A stretch of 17,935 nucleotides of DNA from positions 1-17,935 of the forward strand of contig JBEKZQ010000058.1 of assembly GCA_049509675.1 (NCBI GenBank), given 5' to 3'. Below are positions 1-6,999 of the stretch, piece after piece. The notes beneath the pieces are model-generated. The model searched no databases. It saw only the letters and a list, made by a program, of their open reading frames with translations, and was not told the origin of the DNA. Within the stretch, counting starts at the first letter, position 1. Every line of letters begins with the position of its first letter. The translations under genes and the position numbers were made by a program. This DNA comes from JBEKZQ01 sp049509675 (lineage in GTDB: Bacteria > Planctomycetota > Planctomycetia > Pirellulales > Thermoguttaceae).

Positions 1-102
1 CCAGAACCTTGTCTGGACAGCGGTGTCGACCTTTGCTAAACTATCCGAGTAACACTCGGATCCATGGAGGCAACATACCCTATTTATCGATGTTTGCATA
101 CA
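1..102. other. Probable junction sequence downstream of the broken ATPase gene
   Basis: This stretch lies directly after the premature stop of the DndD/Rad50-like gene. None of the three minus-strand frames restores recognisable ATPase sequence: two hit stops quickly and the third, past the TGA, reads as unrelated residues. The sequence therefore looks foreign to the gene, as expected if an element inserted or a rearrangement joined new DNA here. No transposase can be seen because the window ends. The only internal structure is the short palindrome at 43-61. The insertion idea is inference. Confidence 0.35.
43..61. repeat. Perfect 8-bp inverted repeat with 3-nt loop
   Basis: ATCCGAGT at 43-50 and ACTCGGAT at 54-61 are exact reverse complements around AAC. 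The hairpin lies about 40 bases beyond the stop of the truncated ATPase gene. It could be part of a mobile-element end, a recombination site or a weak terminator. There is no U-tract on either side, so a terminator is the least likely of these. Confidence 0.5.
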
Positions 103-651
103 TCAGTTTGTGCGAGCACCCTGCTGGCTGGCCCGCGTGAGGTTCTCAATCTTCTCGCCATCAAACAAGAAGTACTCACGCACCCGGTAGTCAATTACGC
201 CCCGGATGCGGTCGCGTATATCCTCGGGGTCATGCAGCACCTGGCAGTTGCCGTCAGGCTTCTCAATAGTCAGCAGGAGCTCCGTTTGCTCCTCCAACCG
301 TTCGCCATCTTGCTGGACGGCCGATTGTAGAAAGCGTTTGAGTGTGTACCGGTGGTCGGCGTGCGTGAACACCAACTCCACGCCTCCTTCGACCGGCTTG
401 CCGCTCTTCCGACTTTCCTGGACTGCGCCGGTGTTGACCAAATGAACCTCGCGTTCATCGATCTCCGTTCCGTCCTGCGAAAGTTGCCGATCCCCAAACA
501 GGCAAAACACCAGTGCCCGAAAGATACCCGTCTTGCCCCGGCCGTTCTCACCGAACACAACCGTGACGTTCTTCCTGCCTTGGGAGAACCGCAAAGCATG
601 TTTGCCACGGAACTGTCGAAAGTTCTTAAGCGTCAACGTCTCAATGAACAT
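103..651 (-). pseudogene. DndD/Rad50-like SMC-family ATPase, N-terminal fragment only
   Basis: The 182-residue product begins like SMC/Rad50/DndD ATPases: an MFIETLTLKNFRQF opening, then a Walker A loop GENGRGKT at about residues 34-41. It ends just after FLFDGEKIENLT, the Q-loop region that is highly typical of DndD-like proteins. In the family this is followed by a long coiled coil and a second ATPase half carrying the signature motif, Walker B and D-loop. All of that is missing, since such proteins usually run to about 600 residues or more. The last residues before the TGA no longer resemble the family, so the break lies around 103-130. The start is 4 bases after the stop of the 58-residue gene, so it is the fourth gene of the left operon. 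Alone it could not form a full ATPase site. It may be a pseudogene, or the rest may lie beyond the window after an insertion. Confidence 0.8.
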
Positions 652-655
652 GGTG

Positions 656-832
656 CTACTTCTTCTCCTTCGTCAGATGTCGCACTACCGTGGTCAACTG
701 CTCGGCCACTGAGGCTTCATTGCCGTATTTCTCTGCAAGCTCAATGGCCTTCAAGGCCAGTTGTGCCTCGGCGCTGTTCACTTTGGCGTGGGCCTCCAGC
801 TTGCGCCGGACTACTTCATTGATTGTTCCCAT
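656..832 (-). CDS. 58-residue protein of unknown function in the helicase/ATPase operon
   Basis: I do not recognise this family. The start is set by GGAGG at 841-845, 8 bases upstream of the ATG at 832. A longer open frame exists upstream but overlaps the helicase gene and has no such support. The product starts MGTINEVVRRKLEAHAK and ends TKEKK. It is highly charged and predicted mostly helical, with no membrane segment, no signal peptide and no cysteine. Its start overlaps the end of the helicase gene by 17 bases and its stop is 4 bases before the ATPase gene, so all three are probably co-translated. A small helical subunit bridging the helicase and the ATPase is a reasonable guess, but nothing in the sequence proves it. 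Confidence 0.75.
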   Translation of the reverse strand: MGTINEVVRRKLEAHAKVNSAEAQLALKAIELAEKYGNEASVAEQLTTVVRHLTKEKK

Positions 833-3002
833 TGTCCATTCCTCCGGAACGCAATTGTACTTCTTCTGGTTTAGTTGCTGGGTCAAGGTCGCTGCTGGCG
901 CCAGATTCACGGTAGATGTCCCAGGGACGCAAATCGAGCAAGTGCAGCATTCCGTATTGGTCAAGAAGGTCGCGCACAACGCGCCTTGCAGCATACTGGT
1001 TCCGCGCGGCAGACGAAAACTCCGCAAACCGAGGCATCTCGTGCCTCAGCACGCTACACCCACCGTCGTTCCATGGGCCGGCATCGGTTGGCGGAACGGC
1101 AATCAAGTCATAAATCACCGCGGCCGTCTTTCCGGGAGCACGACGGAGAACTCGTCCGCGGCGCTGAATGAACTCGCGGGGATTTGTCGTGCTTGCCATG
1201 AAAATTGCCGTTCGGGTCGAGGGAACATCAACCCCTTCATCGAGGCACTTCATCGCGACCAAGACCTGGATCTCCCCGTTGCCGAAGGCTTCGAGCAATC
1301 GCGTTCGCGCATGGAGCGGAACGGTATGCACGAACTCATGGCATCGAAGGCCGAGAGAGGATACACTGCGAAGAACTTTCGCATGCTCGCCTGGCGCGCA
1401 ATAAACGAGCAGGTGCCCGAAGGGTTCTTGGCCACGCTCGGCTTCAGCGATAACGCGTCGCAAAAGCTCCATCACAGCCGGGAGTTTATTCTCGGCTGCC
1501 CAGATTATTCGAGCACGTTCAAGCAGCAGGCGCTCCAGTCGCGTCTGTTCGGCGTCATCATCCTGTGCGTTCTTGGCCGCCAGTGCGATGCGTGCCGACA
1601 GTTCCTGGTATTCGGCCATTTCAGCCGGCGTGAGAGTGACCAACACTGGTTCGTAGTCGTAAGGAGTTAGGTACGTTCCTATCGCTTCTTCCAAGCCGAA
1701 CGCGAACACAATACCGCGGAAGTACGACAACAACAATTGCGTACCGTGTTCGTCGAACCATCGGCGCGGCGTGGCCGAAAGCCCCATTCTCATATCGGCG
1801 TGCGGGGAAAGCGCATTTCGCAGTTTCGCCGCTCCGAGCGAGTGTACCTCGTCGGCGACGAGCAGCAGGCAATCCTTTGGGAGGCGGCAAAGAAGTTTTT
1901 GGAAGGCGTCGCTGGATGCCGTAGCGTGAACGGCGATCAAAGTCAGATGAGCCGTTGCACCACTCTTGAAGTCGTCGATTCGGGAAGATGCTCTTGGATA
2001 CCAATGGTCGTGCGCACTACTACACAATACTGGGTCGTAACCGAAGGTTCGTGCCTCCCGCTCCCATTGGTCCAGCAGATGCAGGTACGGCACGAGAACC
2101 ACCAACGCCAACCTTTGTTTCTTGGAAAAAGCGGCAGTCGCCCCCGCTAGCGAAGTAATGGTTTTCCCCGTCCCGGTGGCCATTTCCCAGAGGCCGGAAC
2201 AGTTGTTCTTCATCCACCCTTCGATTGCTTGTTTCTGATATGCGTACAGGTTGTACGGGCAGACCGGGACGCCCAAATCCGTCATTGCGCACCCATTATC
2301 GGTATCCTTTGCCAAGTGATATGGCCGGAAAGCTGTCGTGCGCAAGCGAATCAACGATTCGCGCGCGGCATCCGGAATCATAAACACTTCAAACTGGGTA
2401 TTACGGTTTGCGACAAGATCCCCCAAGCGCTGTTCGTGTTTGGCAACGTATACGGCCTGGCCCGAATCCCAGGAACGAAAGACGCTGAACGCCTCTCCGT
2501 TGAGCGACCCTTTGATCGAATCATTGAACGAACCGTGGAATGCTACTTTATCCCCCTGGTCGTCGGCAAAAAGTCCTACCTTGTCGTGATAGTCGCCCTC
2601 GCTCCGCCGGTCCCGTGGCACTGCGATCAGGAATTCCAGCACCCCGTCTGCGACAAGCCAAGCAAGCGTGTTTCGTGTCTCCTCCTGTAGCGACTCCTCC
2701 AAATCACGAATGCTCCGTTCGATCGCCGCCTTGATGGTTGGGTTATCCCTTGCCACGGCGCCCAATCGGATCGCGTCCCAGTCGTCTTCCTGGAGAATCG
2801 GTGAGACGACAAATGTGGCTCGTCCACGGTTGCCCACTAACCCGACGAGTCCGTGCGCTGCAAGCCGCAACCAGCCGGAAGAGAAGAAGCCGACCCCCCG
2901 CAGGTAGTCGGTGCTCTCTGCTAGACAGGGCACCATCAAGTCCTGAACAATGTCGTGCTCGGAACTGTCGTATACCGGCTCTAGGGAAAGCGACCGTAGC
3001 AT
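816..3002 (-). CDS. PLD-like nuclease fused to superfamily 2 DEAD/DEAH-type helicase
   Basis: The 728-residue protein has two parts. Residues 1-230 resemble a phospholipase D-type nuclease domain with H139-x-K141 followed by GSFN at 157-160. This is a single HKD-like half site, so an active enzyme would probably need to dimerise. Residues 245-640 are a superfamily 2 helicase/translocase: Q256 in the Q-motif region, Walker A ATGTGKT at 275-281, DEVH at 384-387, SAT at 409-411, motif V CLDEGVDVPS at 586-595 and motif VI QRRGRVLRR at 613-621. All key ATPase residues are present. This combination occurs in restriction and anti-phage systems, including helicases placed beside DNA-modification genes, and suggests ATP-driven DNA translocation coupled to cleavage. 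Its ATG directly follows the TGA of the upstream gene (TGAATG), and its 3' end overlaps the 58-residue gene. The exact substrate is unknown. Confidence 0.92.
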   Translation of the reverse strand: MLRSLSLEPVYDSSEHDIVQDLMVPCLAESTDYLRGVGFFSSGWLRLAAHGLVGLVGNRGRATFVVSPILQEDDWDAIRLGAVARDNPTIKAAIERSIRDLEESLQEETRNTLAWLVADGVLEFLIAVPRDRRSEGDYHDKVGLFADDQGDKVAFHGSFNDSIKGSLNGEAFSVFRSWDSGQAVYVAKHEQRLGDLVANRNTQFEVFMIPDAARESLIRLRTTAFRPYHLAKDTDNGCAMTDLGVPVCPYNLYAYQKQAIEGWMKNNCSGLWEMATGTGKTITSLAGATAAFSKKQRLALVVLVPYLHLLDQWEREARTFGYDPVLCSSAHDHWYPRASSRIDDFKSGATAHLTLIAVHATASSDAFQKLLCRLPKDCLLLVADEVHSLGAAKLRNALSPHADMRMGLSATPRRWFDEHGTQLLLSYFRGIVFAFGLEEAIGTYLTPYDYEPVLVTLTPAEMAEYQELSARIALAAKNAQDDDAEQTRLERLLLERARIIWAAENKLPAVMELLRRVIAEAERGQEPFGHLLVYCAPGEHAKVLRSVSSLGLRCHEFVHTVPLHARTRLLEAFGNGEIQVLVAMKCLDEGVDVPSTRTAIFMASTTNPREFIQRRGRVLRRAPGKTAAVIYDLIAVPPTDAGPWNDGGCSVLRHEMPRFAEFSSAARNQYAARRVVRDLLDQYGMLHLLDLRPWDIYRESGASSDLDPATKPEEVQLRSGGMDNGNNQ

Positions 3003-6000
3003 TCAACACGCCCCTTTGACTGCTATTTCACGCTCGCCGACCAGCAGGCTATCCGCGCCCTCCAACATCCTTGGCGTTACTGCCTTCGCGATCACACGCG
3101 CTTCTCGCAAGAAGGCGGACAGTTCGGTGAGGCTTGCCGCACCTTGAAAGTGTTTTTCCAGGAGAAGCGCGACGAAATCCGCGAAGGAAGCAAGTTTACG
3201 CTCATCGGAATTGAACAGAAAAGCATTGCGTCTGTTGCCGAAAACACGAACTCGCTTATCCCTTTCGAGAAGTTCGGCAACCAAGATGGGCGTCCAATCA
3301 ATGCCGTGCGCCAGTGCCGGGAGATCTGATTCGTGCAGTTCCAACAGTAGATCCGCCCTGGCAAACACGTCTCCGGCGCGAAGTTGATCAGTATAGTACC
3401 GTTCAGCAACATCGAGAAGCTGCGATTGCTTGTCGGCGTCCCAGGCTATCGTGTCAACGTGGACCAGGATCCCGTTAAGATAGTGCAGGATGCTATCCGT
3501 GGATGCTGCCGCCATGACGCTCTGGTAGCTGAATCCGAGCTTCGCCACAAATCGCCGGCGGAGTTCTTCGCACGACACCGGTTGCCGTTTGTCGCGCACA
3601 TAGGCAACAATGCGGCTGCGGATCGAGTCGTTCGCCGTTGCGTCTTCCCTTGAGGCCAACGTCAGCAGCGGGTACATGCGTGCCGCGATGAATTCGCCGG
3701 CAAACCGCGCGAGGACCGAATACAGCATCCGGGGTCCGTCGATACGCAACTGTAGGCACGAAACCCGTTTCTCTCCATAAATGAGGTCCGCAGAGATCTG
3801 GCCTTCGCGGGCAAGCCTTTGTTTTACGTATTCGACCAGGGCGGCGAACGCCGGGGAGGTCGCATCGAAATAGTCAACGTGCAAGAAGCCTTTGTCCGTC
3901 CGTATCACGTTCTCCCACTGGTTGGTGATTTGGAGGAATTGGAAGTCCTTCAGTCCCATGCGTTCACAGGCTGTCTTCCGCAATTCCTCGTACTCAACCA
4001 CGTCGCCTTCCTGGCGGACGAGTTCTTCGACGATCTCAAGGTTCGGTGTGCGGTATCCCAATGCCCCGGCAAGACTGATATAGGGGGTCTTAAAGAACAG
4101 CAATTTCGGGTGTTGCCGGTGCTTCAGGCACGAGTGGATGGCATACTCGGATGTCAACCCAGCAGCCACGCATTCCTGCATGAACGCCTGAAACGCCGCA
4201 TTAGCGGACAACTGCGGAAAGGGCCCGGCGTACAATGCCTGGATGACCCACTTCTCGATCGTGTTGAGGATGGGTGCGTAGAGGTTGACGTGCGACTTGT
4301 GCTGATACGGGCCGCCCCGGCCCCAAAGAAGGATGTCCGTTCCGTGATTCGCGCTGGCGCTCAGAGCGTGCCACACGATTTCGGGGCTCACCTTGTCCTG
4401 TCTTGTGCGGTTAATTGCAGCATGGACTTCGTGATAGGACATTGGCCCCGGGCGGCTCTTGAGAATCGACTCCAAGACCGCGGAAATTGGTCCCTTGGAT
4501 ATCCGCCAATGGTCGCGAGCCCACAACTCACTCTTGACCACTCGGAATTGCTTTGAAGCTATTGCAGAGCGTGCGAGGGCAATTCGAACCAGGTTGACAG
4601 AAGCCTTCGCGGGACACTCGCCGCAGTGCTGGCAATCTTCGGCTCTGAGCATTTGCGCTCGGAGTCGCCGTGCCAGAGGCGAGAGGCTAATCTTCTTCTC
4701 CGGAGTGTCGACAAGAGCGGCGTCCAGAGCTTTTGGCAGCGACGGACACTCGATGCATCGAAAGCAGCGCAAGCAAACGTAACATCTCTCCACACACTTC
4801 AAGTCTGAGAAGGCAGGCAGGAATCGGGTAATCGCCTCTTTATGAATAGGCCTGCTCCATCCGTAAAGGACCTGAAGAGCCTTACAGATGCCCCTCAAGC
4901 TCATAACCGGGGTGAGATCCCTGAGCATTCCACTTATCAGGTCGTGCAAAGGCCCTAATGCCTCGGCTGCTTGCCAATGGAGAAGCTGCTTCAAGCCTGC
5001 CTTTTCGATCTGTCGGATTCGTTCACGGGTTAGGCCGAATTGTTGTGCCACGTCGTTAAGTGTGCGCGGGTCGGATCGCCATCCCATCCGTTCCAGCAAT
5101 ATGCGCCGTTGCCGCTCATTGCCTATCACCGGCTTCAGCAGAGAGGTCAGGAAGCCGTCCGGCGAGCCCGTATCAATTTCCAGCCGAGGCGAACCGTTCA
5201 TCGAGTGTTTCAGAAATGCATCAATCAACGATTGGACGCTGGCAAGCGTGCCATTCCCAAGATGATCGTGCCCGATCAACTCCAGCCCTGGCATCAGCAA
5301 CATTTCACCGAGGGATGTAATGCCTTTTCCGGCGATAGCTCGCCTGACGCGGCCGGTCATCATGAGGCGCTCGACCGGGATGCCCGGATGGTACGACTCA
5401 TGGAGGTCGGCGGGGCGGATGCCCCGAAGCGGACGCCCGGAAAAAAGAGGCAGCTTCCGCCAAGAGCACGGCGTGGCTTGCTGCTTCACAAACTCTCGCA
5501 TAGCCTCGTCCTGGCGAGGCTCGGCAGTTGCCTGAAGTGTTTCAGTTGCACCCTTTGGGAATCCAGGGCCGAAACGTCTTCGAAGGTCCGCCTGGACTTG
5601 GATAAGGTGTTCCCGGGTCACAGCTCCGCAGTTCTGCAGACGACTCAGACCTGTCAGATCCAAGAGCAGGAACTCGCGTACCGCCTTCACCTTAAGCCGG
5701 CGAAGTGCCTTCAGCCCCCTCGACGTCAGCCCGAGGCCGCGAATGTCCTCATCAATCCAACTTTCAGGGAATATCGCCGAGGCCGAGCAGCTCGAGGTCG
5801 GCGCGAGGGCGCCAATGTCCTCGTCGTTGTTCCGCAACTGGCAGGTGCCGTTCCCATCGGAATCCTCGGGAAAAAGCATGGCGCGTACCGTGTCACGGCT
5901 CCTCTTGAGCTTCGCATAGGTGGTTGCCCCGAAACCTCGAAGGCCGAAAACATGTCGCAAATCAATTTGTAGAAATTCGTCCACCGTTGATACTTCGAGC

Positions 6001-6068
6001 AACTGAAGGGCATTGCGTTCCTTCGTGCTCAAGGAGACTTCAGAGATGGCGCTTCCCGTCGAAAACAT
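3003..6068 (-). CDS. Large DNA-binding protein: HhH segments, sigma region 4-like HTH, cysteine cluster, winged-helix-like repeats
   Basis: I chose the ATG at 6068 (1,021 residues). It follows a TATAAT hexamer by a plausible leader, and recognisable sequence starts there; the open frame extends to 6365 but that part is low-complexity. Residues about 10-65, 105-165 and 230-287 resemble helix-hairpin-helix modules of the RNA polymerase alpha C-terminal type. Residues 315-362 match a sigma-70 region 4 HTH, with LTRERIRQIEKAGLKQL as the recognition helix. Residues 425-485 hold nine cysteines in two clusters that could bind zinc or an iron-sulfur cluster. Residues about 530-595 resemble a HARE-type winged helix (SYHEVHAAINRT), and further wHTH-like segments follow to the C-terminus. 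There is no membrane segment. It is the first gene of the operon and abuts the helicase gene. It may be the DNA-recognition or regulatory subunit of the module; that role is inferred. Confidence 0.82.
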   Translation of the reverse strand: MFSTGSAISEVSLSTKERNALQLLEVSTVDEFLQIDLRHVFGLRGFGATTYAKLKRSRDTVRAMLFPEDSDGNGTCQLRNNDEDIGALAPTSSCSASAIFPESWIDEDIRGLGLTSRGLKALRRLKVKAVREFLLLDLTGLSRLQNCGAVTREHLIQVQADLRRRFGPGFPKGATETLQATAEPRQDEAMREFVKQQATPCSWRKLPLFSGRPLRGIRPADLHESYHPGIPVERLMMTGRVRRAIAGKGITSLGEMLLMPGLELIGHDHLGNGTLASVQSLIDAFLKHSMNGSPRLEIDTGSPDGFLTSLLKPVIGNERQRRILLERMGWRSDPRTLNDVAQQFGLTRERIRQIEKAGLKQLLHWQAAEALGPLHDLISGMLRDLTPVMSLRGICKALQVLYGWSRPIHKEAITRFLPAFSDLKCVERCYVCLRCFRCIECPSLPKALDAALVDTPEKKISLSPLARRLRAQMLRAEDCQHCGECPAKASVNLVRIALARSAIASKQFRVVKSELWARDHWRISKGPISAVLESILKSRPGPMSYHEVHAAINRTRQDKVSPEIVWHALSASANHGTDILLWGRGGPYQHKSHVNLYAPILNTIEKWVIQALYAGPFPQLSANAAFQAFMQECVAAGLTSEYAIHSCLKHRQHPKLLFFKTPYISLAGALGYRTPNLEIVEELVRQEGDVVEYEELRKTACERMGLKDFQFLQITNQWENVIRTDKGFLHVDYFDATSPAFAALVEYVKQRLAREGQISADLIYGEKRVSCLQLRIDGPRMLYSVLARFAGEFIAARMYPLLTLASREDATANDSIRSRIVAYVRDKRQPVSCEELRRRFVAKLGFSYQSVMAAASTDSILHYLNGILVHVDTIAWDADKQSQLLDVAERYYTDQLRAGDVFARADLLLELHESDLPALAHGIDWTPILVAELLERDKRVRVFGNRRNAFLFNSDERKLASFADFVALLLEKHFQGAASLTELSAFLREARVIAKAVTPRMLEGADSLLVGEREIAVKGAC

Positions 6069-6108
6069 AGGTGGTCCGGATTCTCGCGTTTGCGATGTGC
6101 CCGTCGGG

Positions 6109-6137
6109 ATTATACAAGGCCTTATCGGCGGCAATTC
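6109..6137 (-). promoter_or_regulatory. Possible promoter of the left operon
   Basis: On the minus strand a perfect TATAAT lies at 6114-6109. The -35 position, about 17 bases further up (6132-6137), reads GAATTG and is a poor match. Transcription would start near 6102 and give a leader of about 34 bases before the ATG at 6068, which supports that start. A weak -35 could mean that an activator is needed. Confidence 0.4.
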
Positions 6138-6471
6138 ATTACACAATGTCTTGGTGGGATGATTTAACGCGTAATGGTGGAGCGAGGCAGAAGCAGGGAC
6201 AATCAAAGCATTCATGCTACCCCTTCGGCTGGGTGTTCGCAATAGCTGGGAACGGAAAGGGAGAGAACGGGAAGGGGGGATAGTCGCGATTTCGTGACCC
6301 GGGGCTAAGTCCAATTGTTGAAACGACCTCGCGGCTGTGGCAGAGTCAGGCCATGCCGCGAGCAACCCGTGCAGATCCCGAAGGTGTAGTTCTTCTTGTG
6401 CTCAACTGGGCGAATGCCGATGGTCGGTTCTCGGCCGGGATGGCGTTTGATCGGTTTGTTTGTTCCCCGCG

Positions 6472-6499
6472 TTGACGGCCCCGCTTCGCCCCATATAAT
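6472..6499 (+). promoter_or_regulatory. Sigma-70-type promoter for the thioredoxin gene
   Basis: TTGACG at 6472-6477 and a perfect TATAAT at 6494-6499 are separated by 16 bases. Only one base of the -35 box differs from the bacterial consensus. The expected start near 6506 gives a leader of about 70 bases before the thioredoxin ATG. It is the best housekeeping-type promoter in the window. Confidence 0.65.
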
Positions 6500-6576
6500 G
6501 GACATACGGCACGCCGAAAGTCCTTCCCCCCACCCCACGACCGGCGGGGCGCATCGAGAAAAGGAAGAATTGCCTC

Positions 6577-6903
6577 ATGAGTAATCTGCGAGAAATCTCC
6601 GACAGCGATTTTGACAGTGAAGTCTTGCAGTCGGAGCACCCGGTGTTGGTCGACTTCTGGGCCCCTTGGTGCGGCCCGTGCCGCATGATCGCTCCGATCT
6701 TGGAGCAACTGGCGACCGAGAACGGCGAACGGCTCAAGGTCGTGAAGGTCAACGTCGACGAAAGTCCCGCCGTCGCCGGTGGTTATGGCGTTAGCAGCAT
6801 CCCCACCCTGATGCTCTTCAAAGACGGCCAGATCGTCGATCGATTCGTCGGCGTACAGCCCAAGACGCGATTGCAAGAGGCGATTACCCAGGTGACCGGC
6901 TGA
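6577..6903 (+). CDS. trxA: Thioredoxin
   Basis: This is a cytoplasmic disulfide reductase that passes electrons from thioredoxin reductase to targets such as ribonucleotide reductase and peroxiredoxins. The 108-residue length is standard. The active site WCGPC lies at residues 31-35, preceded by the usual VDFWAP strand. The cis-proline loop is SSIPT with Pro at 76, followed by the TLMLFKDG strand. There is no signal peptide, so the protein is cytosolic. An AAGGA-type ribosome binding site at 6561-6565 precedes the ATG, and a good promoter lies at 6472-6499. A stem-loop follows the stop at 6905-6928, so the gene is probably transcribed alone. The family call is certain; the symbol trxA is by convention, since other thioredoxin paralogues may exist in the genome. 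Confidence 0.96.
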   Translation: MSNLREISDSDFDSEVLQSEHPVLVDFWAPWCGPCRMIAPILEQLATENGERLKVVKVNVDESPAVAGGYGVSSIPTLMLFKDGQIVDRFVGVQPKTRLQEAITQVTG

Positions 6904-6904
6904 C

Positions 6905-6928
6905 GGGGTATCTGCTCCTAAATACCCC
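6905..6928 (+). terminator. Stem-loop after the thioredoxin gene, possible terminator
   Basis: GGGGTAT at 6905-6911 pairs perfectly with ATACCCC at 6922-6928 around a 10-base loop. It begins one base after the TGA of the thioredoxin gene. Only a short mixed run (ATTCTTCC) follows, so it is not a strong intrinsic terminator and may instead protect the 3' end. Confidence 0.45.
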
Positions 6929-6999
6929 ATTCTTCCGCCGCGAGCTCTTTCCTGCCTGCTCAATGCGGCTTGCGGTCAATTCGGCAGGCGAACCTGCCG

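Larger units (their letters stand above)
6069..6576. other. 508-bp divergent intergenic region
   Basis: This separates the left operon (minus strand) from the thioredoxin gene (plus strand). It holds a TATAAT hexamer for the left operon and a good sigma-70-type promoter for the thioredoxin gene. Open frames here are short, low-complexity and have no ribosome binding site. The N-terminal extension of the large protein's frame (6069-6365) lies inside and is judged non-coding. I see no tRNA-like or riboswitch-like fold. Confidence 0.6.

Noticed and set aside
690..1670. 326-residue plus-strand open frame opposite the helicase
   Set aside because: The helicase on the other strand has every motif, and the plus frame has no ribosome binding site or recognisable sequence.
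3819..4556. 245-residue plus-strand open frame opposite the large protein
   Set aside because: Shadow of the coding strand with no domain and no ribosome binding site.
5040..5972. 310-residue plus-strand open frame opposite the HhH/sigma-like region
   Set aside because: The opposite strand shows clear HTH sequence; this frame is compositionally random.
6069..6365. N-terminal extension of the large DNA-binding protein to 6365
   Set aside because: The extra residues are low-complexity, cover the promoter-like TATAAT at 6109-6114 and do not resemble a domain.
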